Assembly: GCA_013911655.1 (NCBI GenBank)
Contig: JACESU010000001.1
Coordinates: 692,063 to 756,062, forward strand
DNA length: 64,000 nt
Direction: 5' to 3'
Source: Alphaproteobacteria bacterium
GTDB taxonomy: Bacteria; Pseudomonadota; Alphaproteobacteria; Caedimonadales; UBA1908
Shown: piece by piece, positions 26,156 through 34,422 of the stretch
Layout of the letters: every line of letters starts with the position of its first letter
Numbering within the stretch: position 1 is the first letter of the stretch
The notes under the pieces: model-generated
Databases searched by the model: none
Told to the model about the DNA's origin: nothing
Seen by the model: only the letters and a program-made list of their open reading frames with translations
Position numbers and translations under genes: made by a program

Positions 26156-27208
26156 ATGCGTTTAAAAACATATTTTGCCCCCACCCTTCAAGAGGCCATG
26201 GATCATGTGAGGCGTGAGCTTGGCGGTGAGGCGATTATTATTTCCTCTACCCAAGAAAAGGCAGGGGTGCGGGTGACGGCGGCTTTGGAGCATCAAAGCA
26301 CTGAAAAACCGTCTACGTCCGAGGTGATTTCAAAGGACGCGCTTCTTTCTCATGTTACGCGGTGCCTTGCTTTTCACGGGGTGCCGTCACCCTTAAGCGA
26401 GCGCATTTTACGCCACGCCGAAACGTCTGCGGCGACATCGTTGGATGAGGCCCCTCAAGTATGGTCGGCCTTCTTTCAAGACGAAAATACCCTGTCAGAT
26501 CGCTTTGCCGAGGAGGGAGGCGTGATCCTTCTCACCGGGACACCTGGAGCTGGCAAAAGCGTGTGTGTGGCAAAGCTTGCAGTTGAAGCGCTCCTAGCAG
26601 ATAGGCGCGTTCAGATCATCACTCTTGATGAAGGAAAGGCAGGCGCCCTTGAACAGCTCTCTGCCTATGCGAGCCACCTCAAAGTCGATGTATGCTCTTT
26701 TTCCCATCCCAAAGAGATGGTCCCTCTTTTAAAGGCGCGTCAAAAAGATGACCTCGTTTTAATTGATACGCCGGGCATCAATCCATTTTCTAAAAAGGAC
26801 TTAGCCTTCATCGCAGAGTGCGTTTTTGTGACGCAATGCGTGCCACACTGGGTTTTTCCAGCCGGATGTGATGTATGGGAAGCTCTTGATATGGCAGAGA
26901 GTTTTAAGGATCTTGGGGTGCGGGAAATCATTCATACCAAAGGAGATGTGGCCAAACGTCAAGGGGCCCTTCTTTCTGTGCTTGCCCAAGAGACCTTTCA
27001 ATTGGTTGCCTTTAGCCAAGGCCCGACCCTTGCGCACCGCCTGGTAGATGCAAAGGCAGATACACTTCATGACTTGCTAAAAAGTGAATTTTTTGTACAA
27101 TTGCCAAGCGCCCAGGTCACGGCCGTGGCGAGCACAAAACAGGTTGAAAAAAAGAAAGAAACACGGGAGCCAGTGTGGCTTGCCCGTTTACGGGAGGCAA
27201 AGGGATGA
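26156..27208 (+). CDS. flhF: FlhF-like SRP-family GTPase
   Basis: 350-residue protein related to the SRP GTPases that set flagellar position and number. N-terminal 'LKTYFAPTLQEAMDHVRREL' then 'GGEAIIISS' is the FlhF start signature. The GTPase core has a P-loop 'LTGTPGAGKSVCVAKLA', the G3 'LIDTPGIN' and a G4-like 'IHTKGD'. The P-loop departs from the usual GPTGVGKTTT form. The ATG at 26156 is preceded by AGGAAGGAG at proper spacing; the in-frame GTG six bases earlier is too close to that site. ATGA overlap with flhG. Confidence 0.9.
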   Translation: MRLKTYFAPTLQEAMDHVRRELGGEAIIISSTQEKAGVRVTAALEHQSTEKPSTSEVISKDALLSHVTRCLAFHGVPSPLSERILRHAETSAATSLDEAPQVWSAFFQDENTLSDRFAEEGGVILLTGTPGAGKSVCVAKLAVEALLADRRVQIITLDEGKAGALEQLSAYASHLKVDVCSFSHPKEMVPLLKARQKDDLVLIDTPGINPFSKKDLAFIAECVFVTQCVPHWVFPAGCDVWEALDMAESFKDLGVREIIHTKGDVAKRQGALLSVLAQETFQLVAFSQGPTLAHRLVDAKADTLHDLLKSEFFVQLPSAQVTAVASTKQVEKKKETREPVWLARLREAKG

Positions 27209-28035
27209 CACAAGGACAAAATTCCCCAGAGAAAGTACGGGCGATTCACAGTACGCCTGCACCAGAACCCAATATTGTCATGGTTGCCTCTGGTAAAGGT
27301 GGGGTTGGTAAAACGTGGTTTTCCATCACCTTTGCCCACGCCCTTGCTGAAAGTGGACAGCGTGTGCTTTTGTTTGATGCAGATCTAGGACTTGCCAACG
27401 TAGATATTCAATTGGGGTTGATGCCCCAGTGGGATTTGAGTAGTTTTCTGTCCGGTCAAAGCTCTCTGGATCAAGCGATTACTCCCTACGAAGAGGGGGG
27501 ATTTGATATTATTGCGGGGCGTTCTGGTTGTGGAAGTCTTGCGACATTGACGGCTGAGAAAATGTCCTATCTTGAAGGGGCACTTAAAAAACTTGCTAAA
27601 CGCTATGATGTGCTCATCATGGATTTAGGCGCAGGGGTTGGACTTACAGTGCGTGCCCTTGCTGGGATTGCCAAGAAGTGTTATGTGGTCGTGACTGACG
27701 AGCCAACATCCTTGACGGATGCCTATGCCTTTGTCAAAGTGACCCACAAGATCCAAGAAGAGCTTGCCCATCATATTGTTGTGAACCAAGCAGAATCCTC
27801 TCAAGACGGCGCACGTGTTTATGAAACACTGAAGAAAGTATGTGAGAATTTTCTTCACTATACGCCGCGTTATGCAGGACCTGTGCGCCGGGACAGTCAT
27901 GTGAAGGATGCCATCCGCGTGCAGACGCCCCTTCTAATGCGTTATGGAAACTGTGAGGCCGCTCAAGATGTGCGCGCGCTTGCCAGACAGTACCGTACGC
28001 AAGAAATGCAAGCGCAAAAAGAGCAAGCACGTTAA
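27205..28035 (+). CDS. flhG: MinD/ParA-like ATPase FlhG
   Basis: 276 residues from the ATG that overlaps the flhF stop; the longer frame upstream is spurious. Deviant Walker A 'ASGKGGVGKTWFSITFAHAL', Walker A' 'LLFDADLGLANVDIQLGL' and 'VLIMDLGAGVG' identify the MinD-like family. FlhG (FleN/YlxH) partners FlhF to limit flagellar number. A C-terminal basic/Gln-rich helix ('TQEMQAQKEQAR') may be a membrane-targeting element. Confidence 0.93.
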   Translation: MTQGQNSPEKVRAIHSTPAPEPNIVMVASGKGGVGKTWFSITFAHALAESGQRVLLFDADLGLANVDIQLGLMPQWDLSSFLSGQSSLDQAITPYEEGGFDIIAGRSGCGSLATLTAEKMSYLEGALKKLAKRYDVLIMDLGAGVGLTVRALAGIAKKCYVVVTDEPTSLTDAYAFVKVTHKIQEELAHHIVVNQAESSQDGARVYETLKKVCENFLHYTPRYAGPVRRDSHVKDAIRVQTPLLMRYGNCEAAQDVRALARQYRTQEMQAQKEQAR

Positions 28036-28205
28036 TGACTGCTAAGAACATATCACTCTTTTTAAGAAGTTAATTTTTGCTATAGGTTATTTCTAAAAGT
28101 CATGATTGATAGTTAGACTATTCTTTATTATTTCTTCTCTTGGCGTCTGAGTATTGTATCAAGTGGTGAGCGACGCAGGGCGCGGGACAATGCTTTTCCT
28201 TGGGC

Positions 28206-28895
28206 GTACGCCGTGTTTTGTGACAGCTTGCCTATGAACGCGTTTTGGCGTTTGAAAAAGACGAAGGACAACGTGCTGTACACCTTAATTTCTCAGGCCA
28301 CGCTGACGCGTTGACGAACCGAGAGAATCCTTTCTTTGAGACCGCGACCAATATTGCGCGTGACGTCGTGACGCCTGAAAAGCTCAATCACTACTTCTCC
28401 TACATGGATTCCAAAGATATCTTCAAAGAAAAGAACTGTATATTGTGGATATTTTGGCATCAGGAGGGAGCCTAAATAGCTTCTTGCGTATTTTGCATGC
28501 CTATTTCCAAGAGCGGGAAACGCCTTTACCACGTTTTATGTTCTTGAGCTTAGCGCAGGACATGAATTGGGCACTAGAAAAGCGGCATTTATTTACGACC
28601 TTTGAGCGAACAGGGGAGAGAGCTAATAAAGGCATTTTGACTCTTCTGCCCTTTTCTAGAAAAAATATTAAAGAGTTTAAGATTGAAGCATGCAGTGTGC
28701 GGATCTTTGAGAAAACCATCGATGGTCATGTTTCAAGAGTTCCTGGTAGAAGGAATCCAATATCCTGCACAGCGCAGGACGCCCAAGAATGACACGGTGC
28801 GTGACCAAGGAGGAGTGTATCACAAGGCACTTTATGATTATATGACCGACAATATTGATGCGCATTTGTTAGAGCATGCCCATAAGTCTACCTAA
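28206..28895 (+). pseudogene. Frameshifted relic of an unidentified gene
   Basis: Three partial frames follow one another without a complete gene. Frame A (to about 28430) includes 'HLNFSGHADALTNRENPFFE', frame B (about 28430-28700) includes 'ELYIVDILASGGSLNSFLRI' and 'LSLAQDMNWALEKRHLFTTF', and frame A resumes with 'MFQEFLVEGIQYP' to a stop at 28895. The continuity of protein-like sequence across two frame changes indicates a decayed gene of at least 225 codons. 'VDILASGGSL' faintly recalls a phosphoribosyltransferase loop, but I do not assign a family. The stretch 28036-28205 shows nothing else. Confidence 0.6.
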
Positions 28896-28898
28896 AAA

Positions 28899-29663
28899 CT
28901 ACGGCTTCTTTTCCTCAGGATGGCGCGTGTCATGCGATCCATCCTGGGGGGAGGCATGTTTGCTTTGAACCCATATGTTGATGATTTCCACAAAAAGGGA
29001 AAAAAACATCGCAAAGTAGATATAGCCCTTGGGAATTTCAAAAGCGAATCCTTCTGCCACAAGAGACATTCCAATGAGGAGCAAAAAACTTAGGGCAAGC
29101 ATCTTAATAGTAGGATGATTATTAATAAAGTTGCTGACCTGGTTGACCGCCAAGACCATTATAATCATCGAGACAACAACGGCCGCAATCATGATTTCTA
29201 CATGTTTGGCCATGCCAATAGCTGTCACAATAGAATCAATAGAAAAAACAATATCCATGACTGCAATCTGTGCGATCACAGACAAAATGGTGACGGGCAT
29301 TTTTTTAGGAGAGTCTGTCTTGTCTAAGCTGTGCTCTACTTTGCGGTGAATCTCCAAAGTCCCCTTGATCAAAAGAAAAAGGCCGCCCACGATCATGATA
29401 ATACTTCGCCAGGAAATGGTGAGGTTTCCTACTGTAAAAAGAGGGGTGTGAAGGTGCGCAATCCACGCAAGAGTCCACAGAAAAAGAAGTCTTGTGAACA
29501 GGGCAAAGCCAAGGCCAAGGCGCTGGGCCATTTTTCGTTCTTGGCCCTGGAGGCGTTCGGACAAAATGGAAATAAAGACAAGATTATCAATACCGAGCAC
29601 AATTTCCAAAAGGGTGAGTACCGCAAAGCTTGAAAGGGCTTCGGGCGTCAAAAAGATCTCCAT
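28899..29663 (-). CDS. TerC-family integral membrane protein
   Basis: About 254 residues and seven to eight membrane helices. Seen: 'LTLLEIVLGIDNLVFISILS' near the N-terminus and 'MDIVFSIDSIVTAIGMA' in the second half; the paired acidic residues in 'GIDN' and 'SIDS' define the TerC family, linked to tellurite resistance and manganese export. The ATG at 29663 has AGGGA upstream at good spacing; the in-frame TTG two codons earlier does not. Transported ion not determined. Confidence 0.9.
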   Translation of the reverse strand: MEIFLTPEALSSFAVLTLLEIVLGIDNLVFISILSERLQGQERKMAQRLGLGFALFTRLLFLWTLAWIAHLHTPLFTVGNLTISWRSIIMIVGGLFLLIKGTLEIHRKVEHSLDKTDSPKKMPVTILSVIAQIAVMDIVFSIDSIVTAIGMAKHVEIMIAAVVVSMIIMVLAVNQVSNFINNHPTIKMLALSFLLLIGMSLVAEGFAFEIPKGYIYFAMFFSLFVEIINIWVQSKHASPQDGSHDTRHPEEKKP

Positions 29664-29723
29664 CTGCAATCCCTGTTTCTTATGATCTAAGCTTCTTAGT
29701 GTACGTTCTTTTATGGAATCACA

Positions 29724-30245
29724 CTAGAGCGGTTTTGTGAATTCAATTGATTGGGGATCGAATTGCTGGATTTTGGCATAATGGCTTTGAAAGAAAAGAA
29801 GAGGCTTTTTTTCTGACTCAAAGTGCATCCCCAATACCTTGATCAGGTATAAATCGTGATCTCCGCCTTCATAAATGGCCGCACGCTCGCCAAGAATCTG
29901 GGCAAGGCTGTCCTTGATAAAAGGGGGATGATGGGGTTCTGGGGAGTAAGTGTAAGCATCCCAATTGGTATCGGGGTGGGTGGCAAAGTGATGGGAAATG
30001 GTCTGCTGTGTTTGGGACAAGACGCTGATGCTAAAGAGTTGGCCTTGGGCAAATAGAGGAGCTCTGTGGCCCTTTTTCTTAAGGCAAAACAGGACTAAAG
30101 GCGGGTCAAGAGAAACAGAGGTAAAAGAGTTGACCGTAATGCCAATGGGCTTATCCTCTTGGCAACGCGTGGTAATCACGCAAACTCCAGTGGCGAACCT
30201 GGAAAGCGTTTGTCTAAAAAGGGTCTTTGTAGGCTCTTGAATCAC
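29724..30245 (-). CDS. Flavin reductase-like domain protein
   Basis: 173-residue FMN-binding split-barrel protein. The block 'LSRFATGVCVITTR', then 'GITVNSFTSVSLDPPLVLFC' is the flavin reductase (HpaC/RutF-like) signature; 'GDHDLYLIKVLGMHFE' ends the domain. It probably supplies reduced flavin to a monooxygenase, none of which is adjacent. The start is GTG with only a weak ribosome-binding site. Confidence 0.9.
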   Translation of the reverse strand: MIQEPTKTLFRQTLSRFATGVCVITTRCQEDKPIGITVNSFTSVSLDPPLVLFCLKKKGHRAPLFAQGQLFSISVLSQTQQTISHHFATHPDTNWDAYTYSPEPHHPPFIKDSLAQILGERAAIYEGGDHDLYLIKVLGMHFESEKKPLLFFQSHYAKIQQFDPQSIEFTKPL

Positions 30246-30303
30246 GGTTTTTCTTTCGTTGAGTCGATAGTTGAAAAATAGGTTTATCTTAGGGGCTAGG
30301 TCA

Positions 30304-30318
30304 AGCTATAGTATAGCT
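30304..30318. promoter_or_regulatory. 15-base perfect palindrome upstream of motA
   Basis: AGCTATA-G-TATAGCT, about 58 bases before the motA start, in the gap between the divergent flavin reductase and motA. It includes TATAGT-like sequence. It may be an operator or overlap a promoter; no regulator is identified. Confidence 0.4.
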
Positions 30319-30376
30319 AATCTATGAAAAAAAGAGCCCTTCATACAAGGGACAAAGCAACAGACGGGGAAGTCAC

Positions 30377-31243
30377 GTGTTTTTCGCAGGTCTTGGCGTC
30401 GTTTTTGGGTGCGTCTTTGGTGGTTACATCCTCATGGGCGGAAATATTATGATTATCCTAAAGGCAGCACCTTTTGAGTTGTTGGTGATTCTAGGTGCCG
30501 CTGTGGGTGCGATGATTATTGGTACGCCAAAGCATATCCTGCCGAAGGTCAGTCAAGCCTTTAATGAACTTCTCAAGGGTCCCTCTTACAACAAAGATAG
30601 TTATCTAGATCTTATGTGTCTTCTTTATCAGATTTTTAAACTCTCCCAAGCCAAAGGAATGCTGGCCCTTGAACCCCACGTGGAAAAACCAGAGGAAAGC
30701 ACGTTGTTTGCGGCGTTTCCGTCCGTTAAGGCTGATCACCACATCGTCGAATTTATTTGTGACTATTTGCGGATGATCACTATGGGAACCGATAATCCCC
30801 ATCAAATTGAAGACATTATGAACGAGGAAATGGAGGTCCATCACCACGAAAAACATCAAATGGCCTCGATTTTTAGCAGTATGGGCGACGGTCTTCCGGC
30901 TCTGGGTATTGTCGCAGCGGTGCTTGGTGTGATCAAGACCATGGCGGCCATTGACCAACCTCCAGCGGTGCTTGGAAAGATGATTGGCGGCGCCCTTGTG
31001 GGTACATTTTTGGGTGTGTTCTTAGCGTACGGTATCGTGGGGCCCATTGCACAGAATCTTAATGCCCTTTATGAGGAGGAGGGCAAATTCTATGCTTGTG
31101 TGCGAACAGCTATTATTGCGTACTTGAATGGGTACGCACCCGCCATTGCCATTGAGTTTGCAAGGAAAACCATCCCTGCACACTTGCGACCTAGCTTTTA
31201 CGAGGTTGAAGCCAAAGTTTCTGAGCTGCCTGCACCGAGCTGA
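30377..31243 (+). CDS. motA: Flagellar stator protein MotA
   Basis: 288-residue inner-membrane protein with four helices, of which two sit near the N-terminus and two around residues 170-225 ('LPALGIVAAVLGVIKTM' and 'IGGALVGTFLGVFLAYGIVG'). The cytoplasmic loop after helix 2 carries the charged residues that push on FliG. GTG start with GGGGA upstream. It forms an operon with motB two bases on and, with it, a proton-driven stator. Confidence 0.95.
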   Translation: MFFAGLGVVFGCVFGGYILMGGNIMIILKAAPFELLVILGAAVGAMIIGTPKHILPKVSQAFNELLKGPSYNKDSYLDLMCLLYQIFKLSQAKGMLALEPHVEKPEESTLFAAFPSVKADHHIVEFICDYLRMITMGTDNPHQIEDIMNEEMEVHHHEKHQMASIFSSMGDGLPALGIVAAVLGVIKTMAAIDQPPAVLGKMIGGALVGTFLGVFLAYGIVGPIAQNLNALYEEEGKFYACVRTAIIAYLNGYAPAIAIEFARKTIPAHLRPSFYEVEAKVSELPAPS

Positions 31244-31245
31244 CC

Positions 31246-32397
31246 ATGAATAAAAGTCCTGTCATTATCAAGAAAGTCATCAAAAAGGGGCATGGAGGCC
31301 ACCATGGTGGCGCATGGAAGGTGGCTTACGCTGACTTCGTGACGGCCATGATGGCGTTTTTCTTACTGATGTGGCTTTTAAATGCAACGACCGAGGAGCA
31401 AAAACGCGGTCTTTCTAACTATTTCGGCCCTGCGGGTGACGCGCTCGGTGCTGGCGGAAGCGGCGGTGTTATGGGAGGGCTTTCCATTGAAACAGAAGGT
31501 AACTATAATGAAACGAGAGCCTCTTCTCCTCTCACGACAGACTCCACAGGGACAAACTCTAGTGCAAGTGACAATGATACCGAAAATAGTGATGCCACGC
31601 ACTCAAAAGCAGGCGAAAACGGCGAGTCAGACGCTGCTCTTAAAAGCAATAAAACCGGCGATATGACGGCCAGCGGTATGGGGCAAAGCACTGAGCCTAA
31701 TTTCGAGAGTAGTGATACCTTGCAAGGAGACGGTTTTAATAAGAATGATGCCAAAGATATTATGGAAGATTACGAGCAAGAGCTCTTTAAAGAGGCCGAA
31801 GAATCCTTGAAAAAAGCAGTAAAGGAAGATCCTAATCTCAAAGATGTTGCCGAAAACTTAAAGATTGACCAAACAGCCGAAGGACTTCGGATTCAAATTA
31901 TTGACAAGGGCCAGTTCTCTATGTTCCCGAGTGGTAGCGCTGTGATGTTGCCAAAAACAAAAGAAATTCTTAAGCAAGTTGTCAAAGCGGTGCAGAAGCT
32001 TCCTAACAAAATTTCCATTTCGGGTCACACGGACGCTAAGCGTTATGCACCGTCCAACGGTTATACTAACTGGGAGTTGTCCACGGACCGGGCTAATTCG
32101 GCAAGACGGGAGCTCATTGAAGACGGCCTTTTCCCTGATCGTATTATGTCTGTTGTGGGACGTGCAGACCGCGACCCCTTATTGCCAGCAAATCCGGAAT
32201 CTGATCAAAATAGGCGCCTAAGTATCGTTTTGTTAAAGGAACCCGTTCATCTAAAAGATAAAGCAAATCCCGCAGGTACAAAGCCAGCGAATAGTAAAGC
32301 TGTCATAAAAGGAGGAGGGCTTGTCGGTGAGGCACCTGCCACTGTTTCTGTCCCCCTCGCACCTCCAGACGGCGGGGGTGCTCCCAAGCCTAAATGA
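31246..32397 (+). CDS. motB: Flagellar stator protein MotB
   Basis: 383 residues. The N-terminus 'GGAWKVAYADFVTAMMAFFL' holds the single membrane helix with the proton-carrying Asp. The OmpA-like peptidoglycan-binding domain (about residues 205-330) shows 'ISISGHTDAKRY', 'STDRANSARREL' and 'SDQNRRLSIVLL'. Between them lies a long low-complexity Ser/Thr/Asn/Asp/Gly-rich linker (about residues 65-170), longer than in E. coli MotB. The C-terminal tail is Pro/Ala-rich. The motility genes here look intact. Confidence 0.95.
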   Translation: MNKSPVIIKKVIKKGHGGHHGGAWKVAYADFVTAMMAFFLLMWLLNATTEEQKRGLSNYFGPAGDALGAGGSGGVMGGLSIETEGNYNETRASSPLTTDSTGTNSSASDNDTENSDATHSKAGENGESDAALKSNKTGDMTASGMGQSTEPNFESSDTLQGDGFNKNDAKDIMEDYEQELFKEAEESLKKAVKEDPNLKDVAENLKIDQTAEGLRIQIIDKGQFSMFPSGSAVMLPKTKEILKQVVKAVQKLPNKISISGHTDAKRYAPSNGYTNWELSTDRANSARRELIEDGLFPDRIMSVVGRADRDPLLPANPESDQNRRLSIVLLKEPVHLKDKANPAGTKPANSKAVIKGGGLVGEAPATVSVPLAPPDGGGAPKPK

Positions 32398-32410
32398 TCA
32401 CTTCGCCGAT

Positions 32411-32433
32411 AAAAAGCGTGAGTCTCGCTTTTA
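32411..32433 (+). terminator. Candidate terminator after motB
   Basis: Stem AAAAGCG/CGCTTTT with a seven-base loop, starting 15 bases after the motB stop and running into a short T-tract. Confidence 0.5.
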
Positions 32434-32473
32434 GAAAAGATATGATCATGGATCTCTTTTGCGCTGATATGAC

Positions 32474-33430
32474 ATGTCCGTTTCTACGCCTCCTCTGAGT
32501 GTGCCTTTTGTGGAAATCACCACTGCTTTTTTGGATGACACGATCCGCACATTAGAACGCTTTGGTTTTGTGCGGGATATGCTCCTTTATAAGGAACGCA
32601 CCGTTTTGCGACAGCAAGAGGTCACATTGTTTGTGATCCCTGCGAGTGACATAAAGGAACGCCCTATACGTCTTGAAACATACCTTTCCCGAGTGGGGCT
32701 TTTATATGAAGACTTAGAAAGCCAAAAAGATTTATTTTGTGAATCCATGGACATTCATTCTCCAGCCGGAATAGTTTTTCACAAAATTGATAAACGAAAT
32801 TGGGATAGGTGGGGTAGAACAAGAAACTCCCGTATACATGCATCACAAGAGACAACCCTCATGCATATTGATCATGTGGCATTTAATGTGTTCCCCTCAC
32901 AACTTGAAGCAATGGACGCTTGGCTTAAGACTCACCTTGGACTGACCCCCCTTCGCCCTCACGCCATTAAGGGAAAGGCGACATCCTTTGTGTGTTCTCC
33001 TTACGAGGCTCAGGGCTTTTCTTTTGTGCTGAATACATCAGAGTGTGCGACCTCACAAATCTCTACTTTTCTAAACGTATCTCAAGCAGCAGCCGTGCAG
33101 CATCTTGCATTTGGGGTAACGGATATTCTAAGCGCCCTTAGAAAAGTGCGGGAAAAAGGTGTCTCTTTTATTCAAATCCCGGATCAATATTATGACACTC
33201 TGCTGCAGGAGAAAGGTATTCCACAAGAGCAGGTGAGCGTGCTAAAAGAAGCCAGTGTGCTTTTGGATCAAGACCCGCGTCTATCTGACCGCCAGCTATT
33301 GCAGACGTTTACAAAAGACCTCTTTGGGCCTATTTTCTTTGAACTGATTGAACGCCGCACACGAAAGGGATTTGGAGAGGGGAATATTGAGGCTCTGTTT
33401 AAAGCAGTAGAAGCGCAAATTGCGTCCTAA
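32474..33430 (+). CDS. 4-hydroxyphenylpyruvate dioxygenase-like protein
   Basis: 318-residue member of the vicinal-oxygen-chelate fold related to HPPD, which converts 4-hydroxyphenylpyruvate to homogentisate. The C-terminal domain has the expected iron ligands: His in 'HIDHVAFNV', His in 'AVQHLAFGVTDI' and Glu in 'FFELIERR'. The closing block 'GFGEGNIEALFKAVE' is the HPPD signature. The N-terminal domain is shortened and divergent; usual length is about 350-380. No other tyrosine-catabolism genes are nearby, so the substrate may differ. Confidence 0.82.
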   Translation: MSVSTPPLSVPFVEITTAFLDDTIRTLERFGFVRDMLLYKERTVLRQQEVTLFVIPASDIKERPIRLETYLSRVGLLYEDLESQKDLFCESMDIHSPAGIVFHKIDKRNWDRWGRTRNSRIHASQETTLMHIDHVAFNVFPSQLEAMDAWLKTHLGLTPLRPHAIKGKATSFVCSPYEAQGFSFVLNTSECATSQISTFLNVSQAAAVQHLAFGVTDILSALRKVREKGVSFIQIPDQYYDTLLQEKGIPQEQVSVLKEASVLLDQDPRLSDRQLLQTFTKDLFGPIFFELIERRTRKGFGEGNIEALFKAVEAQIAS

Positions 33431-33588
33431 AAGGCAGAAATCCTGATACAAAGCGTAAAGATAACGAATCTTATCAAACACCTGTCATCTTCACTTGATA
33501 AAAGAGGCTTGAGAAATACCCCATTTCATGTCACCGTTGACAGATAATTAATGAAAAAGACGGCATATGTCTTTAAGGGAGTAACAGT

Positions 33589-34422
33589 ATGTTAAAGAAA
33601 ATTCTTTTAGTTCTAGATGGGTCCGCTGCAGGGATCGCCGCAAGGAACTATGCCTTTCAACTATCAGAAAATAAAGGGGCTGGAATGACCGCCATTGGCG
33701 TCCTTGATACGCCGTGGATCACAGCCGCCCAACCCGAGCCCATTGGGGGGGCTTCCTTTAAACTGCAACGTGACGAAGCCATGATCGAGCACACACAAGA
33801 GCATGTGGTGCACCTCCTGAAAGATTTTGCAAAAGAAGCTAAAACAAGAAAAGTAGAAGTAGAGTCTGTAGAGGCAGAGGGTTTTCCAACAACGGAAATT
33901 GAACGACTCTCCCATGAGCACGATTTGATCGTGATCGGAAAAACAACCGATTTTCACTTTGACTTGGACGAGGATGCGGATGTGACCGTGCGTCATGTGG
34001 CAAGAGACAACCCCCGACCGCTTCTGATTGTGCCTGAAAATCCTGTGGCTGACGGAAAGGTACTCGTTGCCCTTGATCATTCTCTTCAGTCGTCACGTGC
34101 CCTTCATATGTTTTTGCTTTTAGGTCTGGGTGCTGGCCGGGACGTGGAAGTTTTATCCATTCATGATGATGAAGAGCTTGCCCAAATCATTGCTCAAAGG
34201 GGAGTGCGGATGTGTGCGATTCACGGGGTCAAAGCTGAAGCTAGAACCATTCGTGCAGCCGGCAACCGCGGTGAGACTATTTTGAAGGAGGCCTCCGATG
34301 CAGGGGCGAGCCTTCTGGTTATGGGCGGATTCTCACACTCACTTTTGAAAGAACTTTTTTTTGGATCTTGCACAAAAAAGCTTATGGAGCAGACACAAAT
34401 TCCTTTGTTTTTGCATCACTAG
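33589..34422 (+). CDS. Universal stress protein with two UspA domains
   Basis: 277 residues made of two tandem UspA domains. The first begins 'KKILLVLDGSAAGIAARNYA' and ends 'PLLIVPENP'. The second begins 'GKVLVALDHSLQSSRAL' and contains a nucleotide-binding loop of the G-x2-G-x9-G-S type around 'MGGFSHSLLKELFFGS'. Tandem Usp proteins respond to starvation and redox stress; the specific role is unknown. The 3' end overlaps the converging symporter gene by 41 bases. Confidence 0.9.
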   Translation: MLKKILLVLDGSAAGIAARNYAFQLSENKGAGMTAIGVLDTPWITAAQPEPIGGASFKLQRDEAMIEHTQEHVVHLLKDFAKEAKTRKVEVESVEAEGFPTTEIERLSHEHDLIVIGKTTDFHFDLDEDADVTVRHVARDNPRPLLIVPENPVADGKVLVALDHSLQSSRALHMFLLLGLGAGRDVEVLSIHDDEELAQIIAQRGVRMCAIHGVKAEARTIRAAGNRGETILKEASDAGASLLVMGGFSHSLLKELFFGSCTKKLMEQTQIPLFLHH

